A stretch of 64,000 nucleotides of DNA, from positions 87,363 to 151,362 of the forward strand of contig JAZOAK010000069.1 in assembly GCA_045595445.1 (NCBI GenBank), in the 5' to 3' direction. Every line of letters starts with the position of its first letter. Position 1 is the stretch's first letter. Both the position numbers and the translations under genes were made by a program. Below the pieces are notes generated by a model, which did no database searches, was not told where the DNA came from, and saw only the letters and a program-made list of their open reading frames with translations. Positions 34,191 through 42,964 of this stretch are shown here, in pieces. The DNA is from RGIG3009 sp045595445 (GTDB lineage Bacteria > Bacillota > Clostridia > Oscillospirales > Acutalibacteraceae).

Positions 34191-34610
34191 TCAGAAGCCC
34201 AACTCGGCAAATTCCGCCTCGACTTCCTCAGAGGTCATGCTGTCAATATCCGCTTCGTATGCCGACGGGTTCCACACCTCAGCGCGGTTACCGGCGCCAA
34301 TCACCAGCGCCTCTTTTGCAAGACCCGCATACTCTAACAGATGGCGAGGAAGCAGGATGCGACCCTGAGCATCCACCTGAACGTCCACAGCATTTGCCGA
34401 TAAGTACCGCTGCAACTTGCGCGCCTGCGTCATGGGCTTTTGTGCAAGCCCTTCTTGCAGCTTATTCCACTCATCCATCGAATACAGGCAAACGCAATGA
34501 TCCATGACAGCCGCGGCAATGAACAAACTACCCAGCTTGTCACGCAACTTGGCAGGCACAAACAGCCGACCTTTTGCGTCGATATTATGTTGGAATTTTC
34601 CGTATAACAT
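34191..34610 (-). CDS. mraZ: Transcriptional regulator MraZ
   Basis: 139 aa with two AbrB-like SpoVT domains, each with the DxKGRxxxP pattern: NIDAKGRLFVPAKLRD near residue 8 and DVQAQGRILLPRHLLEYAG near 82. MraZ forms ring-shaped oligomers, binds repeated GTGG-type boxes in its own promoter and controls the dcw cluster. The matching array of boxes is present at 34673-34698. The C-terminal acidic tail (MTSEEVEAEFAELGF) is usual. Confidence 0.96.
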   Translation of the reverse strand: MLYGKFQHNIDAKGRLFVPAKLRDKLGSLFIAAAVMDHCVCLYSMDEWNKLQEGLAQKPMTQARKLQRYLSANAVDVQVDAQGRILLPRHLLEYAGLAKEALVIGAGNRAEVWNPSAYEADIDSMTSEEVEAEFAELGF

Positions 34611-34641
34611 CCTGCATTCTCCATTTTGTATTTTGAGCGGT

Positions 34642-34671
34642 TGTGGAAAACTCTGTGGAAAATGTGGAAAA
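34642..34671 (+). repeat. Three TGTGGAAAA repeats next to the MraZ operator
   Basis: TGTGGAAAA occurs at 34642-34650, 34654-34662 and 34663-34671, in opposite orientation to the GTGGTG boxes. They could be further MraZ half-sites, or DnaA-like boxes (TGTGGATAA with one change). Confidence 0.6.
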
Positions 34672-34672
34672 T

Positions 34673-34698
34673 CACCACTTTACACCACTTTGCACCAC
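34673..34698 (-). promoter_or_regulatory. MraZ operator: three direct boxes at 10-bp spacing
   Basis: CACCAC occurs at 34673, 34683 and 34693. Read on the minus strand this is GTGGTG-N4 repeated three times, with two boxes preceded by AAA (AAAGTGGTG). Published MraZ sites are GTGG-type repeats spaced one helical turn apart, so this is the expected autoregulatory operator. It sits between the -10 box (34708-34713) and the mraZ start, over the initial transcribed region. Confidence 0.8.
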
Positions 34699-34707
34699 AG
34701 TGACTAT

Positions 34708-34736
34708 ATTATACCCCCTTTTACAGAAAAAATCAA
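34708..34736 (-). promoter_or_regulatory. Promoter of the dcw cluster (PmraZ)
   Basis: Minus strand TTGATT (34736-34731), a 17-nt spacer and TATAAT (34713-34708), directly upstream of the MraZ boxes. Confidence 0.82.
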
Positions 34737-34778
34737 CCCATAAATGCGAATTTGTATGACTATTTTTGTATATACAAA

Positions 34779-34811
34779 AAGTGGTGTCTGCCGTTTAGAC
34801 AGACACCACTT
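34779..34811 (-). terminator. Terminator of the AEC transporter gene
   Basis: AAGTGGTGTCTG and CAGACACCACTT form a hairpin; T residues follow on the minus strand. Confidence 0.82.
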
Positions 34812-34826
34812 AACCACTATATTTTG

Positions 34827-35762
34827 CTATGCAATCACTTGAACGACCGCCAAAAGCACCGGCATTGTTACCACCGAAAACAGGGTGGACAGCGCTACCA
34901 GGTTGATAGAAGATTCGGCATCCTGATGATACCGATCGGCAAACATCGCCACCGCCACCGCAACGGGTGCCGTTGACGCAATCGCCATGGAAAGAAGCAT
35001 GGTTCCGCGAATACCACACACAAACATCAGGGCAATACTAATCACCGGCACAACCAAAAGCCGCATCGCTATCGCCCCGAAATCACCGCGATTTTTCAAC
35101 GCCTGCTTCATATCCACTTTTGATAAATAATAACCGGCAAACAACATCGGCAACGGCGTGTTCAAATTGCCCAGATGTTGCATCGGTGCAAAAACAATTT
35201 CCGGCAAAGTGACGCGGCAAACAAACAAAAGAAACCCGATTGCCAAGCCGATCGTGCCGGGGCTTAAAATCATTTTTCGAATCGGCACCTTACCGCTCGA
35301 TTTATCCATAATCAGCAACCCGTAACTCCACATCGTTACGCTCATCGCCACCACGTAGGTTGCGCCGTACATCACGCCTTGATCTCCCAGCACCGCCTGT
35401 TGAAGCGGCAACCCCATAAAACCGGCGTTGGACAACACCGTTGAAGCGCGATAAACGCGTGTGGTCGCTGTATCTTTGCGGTAGACAATATGGGCGATGA
35501 CAATCGCAACAATATGCAAACCAAATGCCACCGCCAACGCAATTAACAGCTCGTACATAAGCGCCGTGTTGTATTCTCGCTGAAACGATTTGATGATCAC
35601 ACAAGGGGTTGCGATCAGCAAGGCTAAATCCGAGCAAACCTTTCCACCCTTATCCGTGATAATCTTTGCTTTTCCGAGAAGATACCCCACCAAAACCAGC
35701 AAGAACAAGACGAGAACTTGTTGCCCCACGGTTAAAAAGCTGTTCCACACCGCTTCCCACAT
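34827..35762 (-). CDS. AEC-family (auxin efflux carrier-like) transporter
   Basis: 311 aa from ATG 35762, chosen because GGAGGTG is 8 bases upstream. About ten membrane segments in two inverted halves. The N-half has LVGYLLGKAKIITDKGGKVCSDLALLIATPCVI, recognisable AEC (here cited only as a pattern: GYxLxKxxxI...LxxxxxxPxxI). STVLSNAGFMGLPL carries the NxGFMGxP motif and the C-half has STAPVAVAVAMFADRYHQD. AEC carriers export or import small organic acids such as malate or malonate; the substrate is unknown. The gene stands alone upstream of mraZ in sequence but is not part of the dcw transcript. Confidence 0.88.
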   Translation of the reverse strand: MWEAVWNSFLTVGQQVLVLFLLVLVGYLLGKAKIITDKGGKVCSDLALLIATPCVIIKSFQREYNTALMYELLIALAVAFGLHIVAIVIAHIVYRKDTATTRVYRASTVLSNAGFMGLPLQQAVLGDQGVMYGATYVVAMSVTMWSYGLLIMDKSSGKVPIRKMILSPGTIGLAIGFLLFVCRVTLPEIVFAPMQHLGNLNTPLPMLFAGYYLSKVDMKQALKNRGDFGAIAMRLLVVPVISIALMFVCGIRGTMLLSMAIASTAPVAVAVAMFADRYHQDAESSINLVALSTLFSVVTMPVLLAVVQVIA

Positions 35763-35826
35763 TGCAATAACACCTCCCATACACCGCTAACCATTGTATA
35801 CGCTTTCCTTGGAAAAAGCAAGAAAA

Positions 35827-35852
35827 ATCGCCCTGTCAGAAAACAGGGCGAT
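35827..35852 (-). terminator. Terminator of the 112-aa gene
   Basis: ATCGCCCTGT and ACAGGGCGAT arms with TTTTTC following on the minus strand. Confidence 0.82.
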
Positions 35853-35869
35853 TACCACAACTCAATCGA

Positions 35870-36208
35870 TTATGCGCAGCGCTTTACCGTAACCGCCTGC
35901 AACTCAGCGGTCATATCGTACGACACGCGGCGCCAGACCTCACGACGACGGCGACGGTTGCGCACCACGGCAGCATCACGCTTCATTGACAGCGCGCAGC
36001 AAGCCAACACCGTCAAACGGCACAACATCAAAATAACGGTCAGCACGGGATATTCCCCCATTGCCAGAACGCCGCACATTGCCAATTCCATCGCCGCCAT
36101 AGATAGCGGGATCCAGGCCATACGACGCGTGACCGTGCATTTTGCAGCAACCAACATATATAAACTTACCGCACCAAACACAGCGGCTGTAACGACACTG
36201 AAAACCAT
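35870..36208 (-). CDS. Small membrane protein, unrecognised
   Basis: 112 aa with three probable membrane segments (about 3-20, 32-50, 54-72) and a basic C-terminus (VVRNRRRRREVWRR). No family recognised. The coding sequence has its own promoter (36266-36294) and terminator, and an AGGAG ribosome site precedes the ATG. It lies between the AEC transporter and folD with no functional clue from either. Confidence 0.65.
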   Translation of the reverse strand: MVFSVVTAAVFGAVSLYMLVAAKCTVTRRMAWIPLSMAAMELAMCGVLAMGEYPVLTVILMLCRLTVLACCALSMKRDAAVVRNRRRRREVWRRVSYDMTAELQAVTVKRCA

Positions 36209-36265
36209 ACCGAAAACTCCTTTTTCGCCGTTCGGAAAAACCCGAACATTTGTTTCTTTGTTGTC

Positions 36266-36294
36266 ATTATAGCAGCCCGTTTTTCAAAAGTCAA
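36266..36294 (-). promoter_or_regulatory. Promoter of the 112-aa gene
   Basis: Minus strand TTGACT (36294-36289), a 17-nt spacer and TATAAT (36271-36266). Confidence 0.82.
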
Positions 36295-36322
36295 CTAAAA
36301 AACGAAAATTTGTTCGGATTTT

Positions 36323-37177
36323 TTACTTTCCGTTTTTTGCGCGTTGTTTGGCAGCTGTCACGGTGTTTTTCAACAACATGGCAATGGTCATGGGACCCAC
36401 ACCACCCGGAACGGGGGTGAGATAACCGGCGACCTCGTCAACGGCAGGGTCAACGTCGCCGCAGAGTTTCCCTTCCGCGTTTCGGTTCATGCCCACGTCA
36501 ATAACCGTAGCCCCCGGTTTTACCATATCGGGGGTCACAAAACCGGCTTTGCCCACCGCCGCAACCAGCACGTCCGCGCGGCGGCAAACCTCACCAAGAT
36601 TGCGGGTGCGGGAGTGACAGATCGTCACGGTCGCGTTTTCGTGCAACAAAAGCATTGCCATCGGTTTGCCGACGATGTTGCTGCGACCGATAACCACACA
36701 CTCCTTGCCCTCCACCGAAATACCGCTGCGGCGCAACAGTTCCATCACACCCGCAGGGGTACACGGCAAGAACGAAAAGTCGCCAATCATAATGTGCCCA
36801 ACGTTTTCCGCGTGAAATGCGTCCACATCCTTGTGCGGAGCAATGGCAGCAATCACCGCTTTGTCGTCCAGGTGCGAAGGCAGCGGCAGTTGGCATAAAA
36901 TGCCATCAATATCCTCGCGCGCGTTGAGCGCCTCCACGTGTGCGAGCAACTCCTCTTGCGTGGTATCGGCGGGCAACGCGATTTCCTCGGAATACATGCC
37001 GATCTCGGCGCACCCCTTCTTTTTATTGTTCACGTATACACGGGAAGCGGGGTCATCACCCACAATAATCACCGCAAGCCCCGGTGTCGTTCCCGCCGCC
37101 TTTAATTGTTCAACCTCTTTTTCCAAATCCTGCCGCACGGCAGCCGAGATGGCTTTTCCGTCAATTTTCTTCGCCAT
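36323..37177 (-). CDS. folD: Methylenetetrahydrofolate dehydrogenase / cyclohydrolase
   Basis: 284 aa from ATG 37177 (ribosome site GAGGAGG). Bifunctional enzyme linking 5,10-methylene-THF to 10-formyl-THF. Seen: the signature YVNNKKKGCAEIG with catalytic Lys near 54-56, GILCQLPLP, DVDAFH, PCTPAGVMELL, and the NADP Rossmann motif VVIGRSNIVGKPMA, then PVPGGVGPMTIAML. It overlaps the 3' end of lgt by 17 bp, so both are in one operon. Confidence 0.97.
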   Translation of the reverse strand: MAKKIDGKAISAAVRQDLEKEVEQLKAAGTTPGLAVIIVGDDPASRVYVNNKKKGCAEIGMYSEEIALPADTTQEELLAHVEALNAREDIDGILCQLPLPSHLDDKAVIAAIAPHKDVDAFHAENVGHIMIGDFSFLPCTPAGVMELLRRSGISVEGKECVVIGRSNIVGKPMAMLLLHENATVTICHSRTRNLGEVCRRADVLVAAVGKAGFVTPDMVKPGATVIDVGMNRNAEGKLCGDVDPAVDEVAGYLTPVPGGVGPMTIAMLLKNTVTAAKQRAKNGK

Positions 37178-38126
37178 CGAGATCCTCCTCAACGATTTTC
37201 TTTTCCTCTGTATCCTTCGCTTCGCGTATCAACAGCTGCGGATCAACAAGTGGGATGGTCACCTCGTTGTCTGTTGCTTCTGCCAGACGGCTCTCGCGAC
37301 TCTTAAAAACAAAGAACAAGATCGCCCCGCCGAGCACAGACAACAACGCAACCAAACACGATACTTTCATGGTGAACAGGTACAAACTGTCGGTGCGCAA
37401 CAACTCAATAAAGAACCGACCCGCACCATACCACATGATATACATGGCAAACAACTGCCCTCTGAACCGATATGCCTTGCGCGACACGATATGTAACAAC
37501 ACAAAACCGAGCACGCACCACAAAGACTCATACAAAAAGGTGGGATGTACCGGAACGTCGGGATCATACCCGACGCCCGCCAGCGGGTTTGCGGGACTGG
37601 AAATCCAACTTCCCGACATGCCCCACGGCAACTCGGTATTGCCGCCGTATGCTTCCTGATTAAAGAAGTTTCCCCATCTGCCGACAGCCTGACCGATCAA
37701 AAACCCGATCGAGGCAATATCAAACATCCGCAACGTATCCACCTTGCGAAGCGGGCACATCCACAACGCCGTGACAAACGCACCGATCAAACCGCCGTAA
37801 ATGGCAAGGCCGCCTTGCCACACGTACAGGATGCTAATGGGATTTTCAGAATATTGCGGGTCACCCGAAAACAGCACGTAATACAACCGCGCACCGATAA
37901 ACGCCATAATGATGCAGACCAGCACGACGTCCAGCATGGGGTCTTTTTGAAGACCGAAGTGCTTAGCGTTACGAAAACCGTACACAGCGGCAAGCAACAG
38001 GCCGACCGCGATCAGCAGACCGTACCACCGCAAACTTATTTCCGTGTTAAAAAACGGAATGGAGAAAATTTCCTCGTCCAGCGGGATGGTCCACCCCAAT
38101 TTCGGAAACGAAACGTACGACTCCAT
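37161..38126 (-). CDS. lgt: Prolipoprotein diacylglyceryl transferase
   Basis: 321 aa from ATG 38126 (AAAGGA seven bases upstream); ATG 38135 would leave no room for that site. Seven membrane segments. It adds diacylglycerol to the lipobox cysteine of lipoproteins. Conserved: ISLRWYGLLIAVG, GARLYYVLF, GGLAIYGGLIGAF, and the signature GRWGNFFNQEAYG near residue 145. The C-terminal 60 residues form an additional charged cytoplasmic tail (EEKKIVEEDLDGEEN) beyond the usual end. It lies 17 bp downstream of yfmH. Confidence 0.95.
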   Translation of the reverse strand: MESYVSFPKLGWTIPLDEEIFSIPFFNTEISLRWYGLLIAVGLLLAAVYGFRNAKHFGLQKDPMLDVVLVCIIMAFIGARLYYVLFSGDPQYSENPISILYVWQGGLAIYGGLIGAFVTALWMCPLRKVDTLRMFDIASIGFLIGQAVGRWGNFFNQEAYGGNTELPWGMSGSWISSPANPLAGVGYDPDVPVHPTFLYESLWCVLGFVLLHIVSRKAYRFRGQLFAMYIMWYGAGRFFIELLRTDSLYLFTMKVSCLVALLSVLGGAILFFVFKSRESRLAEATDNEVTIPLVDPQLLIREAKDTEEKKIVEEDLDGEEN

Positions 38127-38143
38127 TTTTATCATCCTTTCTA

Positions 38144-39421
38144 TTAAGGTGACACCAGCGAAAGCGCCGACGCCTCTTGTGAAAAATCACGTTCGATCCG
38201 CTCATACACCGCCTGAACATCCAATGCCGCAACAGCATCCAACGCCGCAAACGGAGAACGATCGGCAAAATGGGCTTCCAGCACCAGATCGCCGCACGAT
38301 TCCACGTTATCAAGCTGTGACACCAAGCGTCCGTACACGGCGTTGCGCGCCGCCTCGAACTCTTCGCTTGTGATACCCTCTCGCTTTAAGCGAGTAATCT
38401 CTGAGCGGACCGCTTCGCACACCGCTTCGGGATCTTTGGATTCGCCGCCCACAATCCACACACCGTAACCCGGTCCGTTAAAATATTCCAACCCAAACGA
38501 CGCGTTGATAAGCCCGCGCCGCATCAAGTCGGCATACAAGGGGTTCGCGCGACCGCCGAGGATCTCCTGCAACACTTCCGCCGCCGCAAGTGCGCCCGCC
38601 GATTCGTTTTTAACGCCGTCAAGCGGCACTTTATATCCCAAATAGAACAACGGTTCCGCAACCGGCATACGCACCTCGATACGCGACTGTGCCGCCGTAT
38701 GCGGCTCGTCCACCGGCGCGCGCGGAGGCACGTTTCCCCGCGAGGGTTTGAGTAATCGATCCGCAACCTCTTCCACCTGCTCGCAGGTAACGTTACCGGA
38801 AACCGACAGCACCATGTTTTGCAGATCGTAAAAGCTCTCGTAGCATCCGTATAACAGTTCCGGTGTGATCTCGGCGATAGACTCCACCGTTCCCGCAATA
38901 TCAATTCTCACGGGATGACGATGATACAGTGCCGTCAACAGGTTACAAAACACCGTGCGCGACGGTGAATCCTCACACATACGGATCTCTTGACCGATGA
39001 TACCACGCTCTTTCTCCACCGTTTGCTCGGTAAAATACGGGTCCTGCACAAAATCCAACAAGATTTCCAACGACTCCGTCAAATTCTGTGTGCAAGTAAA
39101 AAGATAGGCAGTATGGTCAAAGGACGTATACGCGTTCGCGCTGGCACCGGTTTTCGCATACCGCTCAAACGCATCGCACTCTTCGTTTTCAAACAACTTA
39201 TGCTCCAAGTAATGCGCAATGCCCGCAGGCAATTCAACCGTTTTTTTGGTTTCGGGGTCAATATACGCCGTATCAATCGCGCCGTAATCGGTGGCAAACA
39301 CCGCGTATGAGGAGGCGTAACCCTCTTTGGGCCACACGTAGATCGGCAGCCCCGAAGCGTGCCGCATATAATAGCACCGCTCACCCGTGTGTGAGCAGGT
39401 ATATTCCATCCACTTACTCAT
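38144..39421 (-). CDS. yfmH: M16 metallopeptidase, YfmH type
   Basis: 425 aa. The inverted zinc motif HYLEH is at residues 70-74 (HxxEH), with the distal Glu in EKERGIIGQEI near 140. The C-half is the second, inactive M16 fold. In Bacillus subtilis, YfmF and YfmH act together and are associated with EF-P 5-aminopentanol modification, and both are encoded side by side as here. It overlaps yfmF by 8 bp and leads into lgt-folD. The name is by architecture and pairing; M16 proteins are diverse. Confidence 0.82.
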   Translation of the reverse strand: MSKWMEYTCSHTGERCYYMRHASGLPIYVWPKEGYASSYAVFATDYGAIDTAYIDPETKKTVELPAGIAHYLEHKLFENEECDAFERYAKTGASANAYTSFDHTAYLFTCTQNLTESLEILLDFVQDPYFTEQTVEKERGIIGQEIRMCEDSPSRTVFCNLLTALYHRHPVRIDIAGTVESIAEITPELLYGCYESFYDLQNMVLSVSGNVTCEQVEEVADRLLKPSRGNVPPRAPVDEPHTAAQSRIEVRMPVAEPLFYLGYKVPLDGVKNESAGALAAAEVLQEILGGRANPLYADLMRRGLINASFGLEYFNGPGYGVWIVGGESKDPEAVCEAVRSEITRLKREGITSEEFEAARNAVYGRLVSQLDNVESCGDLVLEAHFADRSPFAALDAVAALDVQAVYERIERDFSQEASALSLVSP

Positions 39422-40697
39422 CTGCCGTTCCCCCCCTTTGCGCTAACAGATAGGCACACTCGTACCGCACTCGCTTGGCGGCGGCGATCACATCCGCACG
39501 CGTAACCGCTTCAATCGCTTTCCGCGTTTTTTCGGGCGTGATGGGTTGTTCAAGTGCTGCCTGCGACACGTACCATGCCGTTCGCGAGCTTTGCGAATCG
39601 TTTACCGCCTCAAAACTTTGCACGATGCTGCGGCGCGCCGCTTCCAGTTCTTCGTCGGCAAATTCACCGCGACGGATCGCTTCCAATTGCGCCAAAATCT
39701 CCGTTTCGGCGCGTTTGGCATTCGCCTCGTCCACACCGCTTTGCACAAACATAACGCCCTTGATACGGTCATACACCGACGAGCAGTAATAGCAAAGACT
39801 CAGCTTTTCACGAACGTTCTTAAACAAGAGCGACGTTGCCGTACCGCCAAACAACGCGTTCATCAATCGCGTGGCATTCACATCCGCCGACGGCTCGGCA
39901 CATCCCGCACGAAAGCCCAAGACCAGCTTCGATTGCCCGACCTCCATGCGCTCCACCTGCCGACGAAACTCCGACAAGCAGGTTGCGGTATCCGTATGAC
40001 AAGCAATCGGTGCTCGACCGCTGACAGCCGAAAATTCACGACACAAAGTTTCCTCTACTTCAGGCAGGGCGCGGTCACTCTGCAAAATCAGTTGTACGGA
40101 AGCCTCTCGCAGCACGCGTCTCCACGCAGCGGTCACCGCCTGCGGAGTCAACGATTCGATCACCGTAGCATCGCCATAGCGACCGATACCGTACGCCTCG
40201 TCGGGGCACAAGAGCCGCTCTGCTTGACGACGCGCGTACCACCGCTTTTCATTGATCTCGGCGCGCACCTCTTCCGCCAAACACCGCCGTTCCGTTTCCA
40301 CGTCCTCGGCACGGAACTCGCCGTTTTCAAACGCAGGACGAAACAGCATTTCACAAAGAAGCTCCGCACATGCAGCAGTCAGCTGTTCACCGTCTATCGC
40401 ATAGCGGTCACTCGTACATTCGGCGGTGAGAATCAAGGCCTGCGTTTCCCCGATACGGGCAACATCCCCTGTTACCGCAGCGCCGTACAGTTGATTTAAG
40501 CGCCGATGCAACGCCGTAAAATCAGGATATGCCGCACAGCCGCGGATCAACAGCCGCGGCAAAAGAGCATACTCCTCTACCGTTTCCTTATCAAGCGGCA
40601 TCAGCAATGCCACCGTCAGTTGTGAGGTTTTGAATCGTTGGTCGGGAATCGCTAAGCTGTGAACGCCTGCTCCGAGTAAGCGGTTTTCAGTTTTCAT
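39414..40697 (-). CDS. yfmF: M16 family partner protein, YfmF type (no zinc motif)
   Basis: 427 aa. Same overall fold as the downstream gene but without HxxEH: the equivalent region reads LLIRGCAAYPDFTALHRRLNQLYGA, as in YfmF. FGGTATSLLFKNVREKLSLCYY is the arginine/tyrosine-rich M16 C-domain motif that helps bind substrate for the active partner. It is the first gene of the yfmF-yfmH-lgt-folD operon, with a TATACT -10 box about 35 bases before the ATG. Confidence 0.8.
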   Translation of the reverse strand: MKTENRLLGAGVHSLAIPDQRFKTSQLTVALLMPLDKETVEEYALLPRLLIRGCAAYPDFTALHRRLNQLYGAAVTGDVARIGETQALILTAECTSDRYAIDGEQLTAACAELLCEMLFRPAFENGEFRAEDVETERRCLAEEVRAEINEKRWYARRQAERLLCPDEAYGIGRYGDATVIESLTPQAVTAAWRRVLREASVQLILQSDRALPEVEETLCREFSAVSGRAPIACHTDTATCLSEFRRQVERMEVGQSKLVLGFRAGCAEPSADVNATRLMNALFGGTATSLLFKNVREKLSLCYYCSSVYDRIKGVMFVQSGVDEANAKRAETEILAQLEAIRRGEFADEELEAARRSIVQSFEAVNDSQSSRTAWYVSQAALEQPITPEKTRKAIEAVTRADVIAAAKRVRYECAYLLAQRGGTADE

Positions 40698-40769
40698 GCG
40701 CAGACCTCCGTCTGTTTTTTATAAGCAATAGTATAGCACAGTTTTTCGGCTGTGAAAAGCCTTTATTTG

Positions 40770-41927
40770 TCATTCGCTGCGCAAGGCTTCCACCGGCGGT
40801 AATTTTGACGCCTTATAGGCGGGATACACGCCGAACACCACGCCCACGAGCACCGAAAACGCCGCCAGCGATACAAACATAAGCGGCGATACCGTGGTTT
40901 TCAAAGCCAGCAACAGCACTACCGACGGCAACATCCCGACAAGCGCTCCGACACAAGAAAGCAATACCGCTTCCGCCAAAAATTCCGTCAAAATACGCTT
41001 TTGCGTAGCGCCGATGGCTTTTTTGATGCCGATTTCCCGCGTGCGCTCGCTCACCGAAGACAACATCACCGTCATAATGCCAAAGCCCGACACCACCAAC
41101 GAAACCCCGCTGAGCACCGTCAGCACACCCGCGACGATATCCACCAGACGACTAAGCCGATCCTTTTGCGCGGCAAGATTATCCGTACGAAACGGCGCAT
41201 CGCCGTCATACAATCGATTTAGCGCGCGCTCAATGCGTTCCCTTGTTTGGTCGGTAACGTCGCTGTTGATTGTGCGCACCGCGATCTGGTCAAAGTCCTG
41301 TCTGCCGGTGAACTGTTGCAACGTGGTATACGGCAAATATACCATGCCGGGGATCATGGAAGTAACACTTTGCAATAAACTGCTGCCGGTTTGCGTGACA
41401 CCGACTACCGTTAATTCTTGCGTCAACTTACCGACGTTGACCGTAATCGTTTTTCCGACCACGGCTTCTCGTCCGTACACCGCCTTTGCCGCCGCTTCGT
41501 CCAACACGCACACGGAAGAAGCCGCCGCCACATCGCCGTCAGAAATCATGCGACCGTACCGCAACGTCAACGAAATTACCTGTCCGGCACCCGCATCAAT
41601 GCCACACAAGACCGCTTCGCTGTTGGCACGCATCGTGGATATACCGCCGATCTGCAACATCAGCGGCATAGCAGAAGAAACCTGCGACAAGTCGCGTATT
41701 TCCTCTAACGCCTCCTCGCTGAGCAACGTATCACTCGTCAGCGCCATGACCGACAACCCGCTGACGCCCATGCTGTCAAGTTCCTTGTCCACAAAGGTGC
41801 GCCCGACACTGCCAATCACCGTCACAATGGATACCATCATCACACCGACCGCAATACCGCCAACCGTGAGAAGCGTTCGTCCGCGTTTGCGCAACAACTG
41901 CCGCAGAGCGCTTTTGATCAACTCCAT
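40770..41927 (-). CDS. MacB-like ABC transporter permease
   Basis: 385 aa. One N-terminal membrane helix after the FtsX/MacB start LIKSALRQLLRKRGRTLLTVGGIAVGV, a large extracellular domain (about 45-265), and three C-terminal helices with TREIGIKKAIGATQKRILTEFL, the coupling motif to the ATPase. Such permeases work with an ATP-binding subunit and an HlyD-type adaptor to export peptides or antibiotics or to transmit mechanical signals. The adaptor gene directly precedes it (3 bp), but no ATPase gene lies anywhere in the window. Confidence 0.85.
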   Translation of the reverse strand: MELIKSALRQLLRKRGRTLLTVGGIAVGVMMVSIVTVIGSVGRTFVDKELDSMGVSGLSVMALTSDTLLSEEALEEIRDLSQVSSAMPLMLQIGGISTMRANSEAVLCGIDAGAGQVISLTLRYGRMISDGDVAAASSVCVLDEAAAKAVYGREAVVGKTITVNVGKLTQELTVVGVTQTGSSLLQSVTSMIPGMVYLPYTTLQQFTGRQDFDQIAVRTINSDVTDQTRERIERALNRLYDGDAPFRTDNLAAQKDRLSRLVDIVAGVLTVLSGVSLVVSGFGIMTVMLSSVSERTREIGIKKAIGATQKRILTEFLAEAVLLSCVGALVGMLPSVVLLLALKTTVSPLMFVSLAAFSVLVGVVFGVYPAYKASKLPPVEALRSE

Positions 41928-41930
41928 GGT

Positions 41931-42863
41931 TTACCTCGCCCGCACGCGCACGCGCTTTCCGGATAAGGCTTCCGGAGTTTGTACCACCCGTTCGCCCGCC
42001 GATATGCCGGACACCACCAAAACTCCGTCGGCATATTCTGCCGCCATCTCAATCGGCTGCTGTTCGGCAACGCCGTTTTCTCGATACACATAAACGCACT
42101 CCTCCCCTTGTTCAGTTTGCGTAAGACATTCGTACGGAATCAGCAAAACGTCCTCTTCTGTCTGCGTCACGATTGCCGCTTGCGCATTGAGCCCTATTCG
42201 CAACGAATCGTCCGCCACCCCCTCGTCCAACGAAACAACCGCATCCACCACCGTTTCCGACACCGTACCAATGTATTCTTGATGTGCCGAGGTAGCAAGG
42301 GATGTCAGCGTACCAAGATACTGTTCTTTGGAAAACGCAACCCCCGTGACGATCACCGGCTGTCCGATCTGTACCCGCGGTAAAAAGCGTTCGCGAATCG
42401 CCACCGCAATCTGCATCCCCTCACCGGCGGCAATAGTTGCACAAGGTTGCGTATGATCCGTTATCTCCCCCGCCCGCACGCTGAGAGAGGTAACGACACC
42501 CGACACGGGAGCAGTCACCTGCGTATTGGTGATGTCGTTCACGCCGCTCGGCAAAGATCCCGCCAGTTGCGCCAACGCTTGACGCGTTGCCTCCGCATCG
42601 ACCGAAAACAGTGCTTCCCCTCGCTTAACCGTCTGTCCTTCTTTAACGTATATCTCTTTCGCAACACAAGGAATTTCAACGTAAACCGAGCGGCTTTCGC
42701 TTGCCTCTACCTTGCCGGTGCATTTCACCGTCTGCTGCACCGTTTGCGGCTCAATTGTCAACAACGTGACCGGTATTTCCTCCTCCGTCGTCCATGCTTT
42801 TATGCCAAAAATCGCGGCAACGGCAAGACCGGTGCCGAGCACCAGCCATATATATTTTTTCAT
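41931..42863 (-). CDS. HlyD/MacA-type periplasmic adaptor subunit
   Basis: 310 aa. One N-terminal membrane anchor (about 5-22), then a lipoyl/barrel-sandwich half GKVEASESRSVYVEIPCVAKEIYVKEGQTVKRGEALFSVD, a very short hairpin region, the second half QVTAPVSGVVTSLSVRAGE, and beta-barrel and membrane-proximal domains. The coiled-coil hairpin is only about 20 residues, normal for Gram-positive MacA-like adaptors. It forms a two-gene unit with the MacB-like permease. Confidence 0.85.
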   Translation of the reverse strand: MKKYIWLVLGTGLAVAAIFGIKAWTTEEEIPVTLLTIEPQTVQQTVKCTGKVEASESRSVYVEIPCVAKEIYVKEGQTVKRGEALFSVDAEATRQALAQLAGSLPSGVNDITNTQVTAPVSGVVTSLSVRAGEITDHTQPCATIAAGEGMQIAVAIRERFLPRVQIGQPVIVTGVAFSKEQYLGTLTSLATSAHQEYIGTVSETVVDAVVSLDEGVADDSLRIGLNAQAAIVTQTEEDVLLIPYECLTQTEQGEECVYVYRENGVAEQQPIEMAAEYADGVLVVSGISAGERVVQTPEALSGKRVRVRAR

Positions 42864-42924
42864 GCTGCTTCCTCCCTTTTCACTTGCTATTCTTTGAAGG
42901 AAACCGCAAATTATAACAACAAAA

Positions 42925-42953
42925 AAGGCGAAAGCGCATAACGCTTTCGCCTT
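42925..42953 (-). terminator. Terminator of radA
   Basis: AAGGCGAAAGCG and CGCTTTCGCCTT arms followed by TTTTTTG on the minus strand. Confidence 0.88.
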
Positions 42954-42964
42954 AAATTTTTTAT

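Noticed and set aside
40720..40760. CACAG..CTGTG stem near the yfmF promoter as a terminator of the MacB-like unit
   Set aside because: The stem is only five base pairs and lacks a T run in the right position; it more likely just overlaps the TATACT promoter region.
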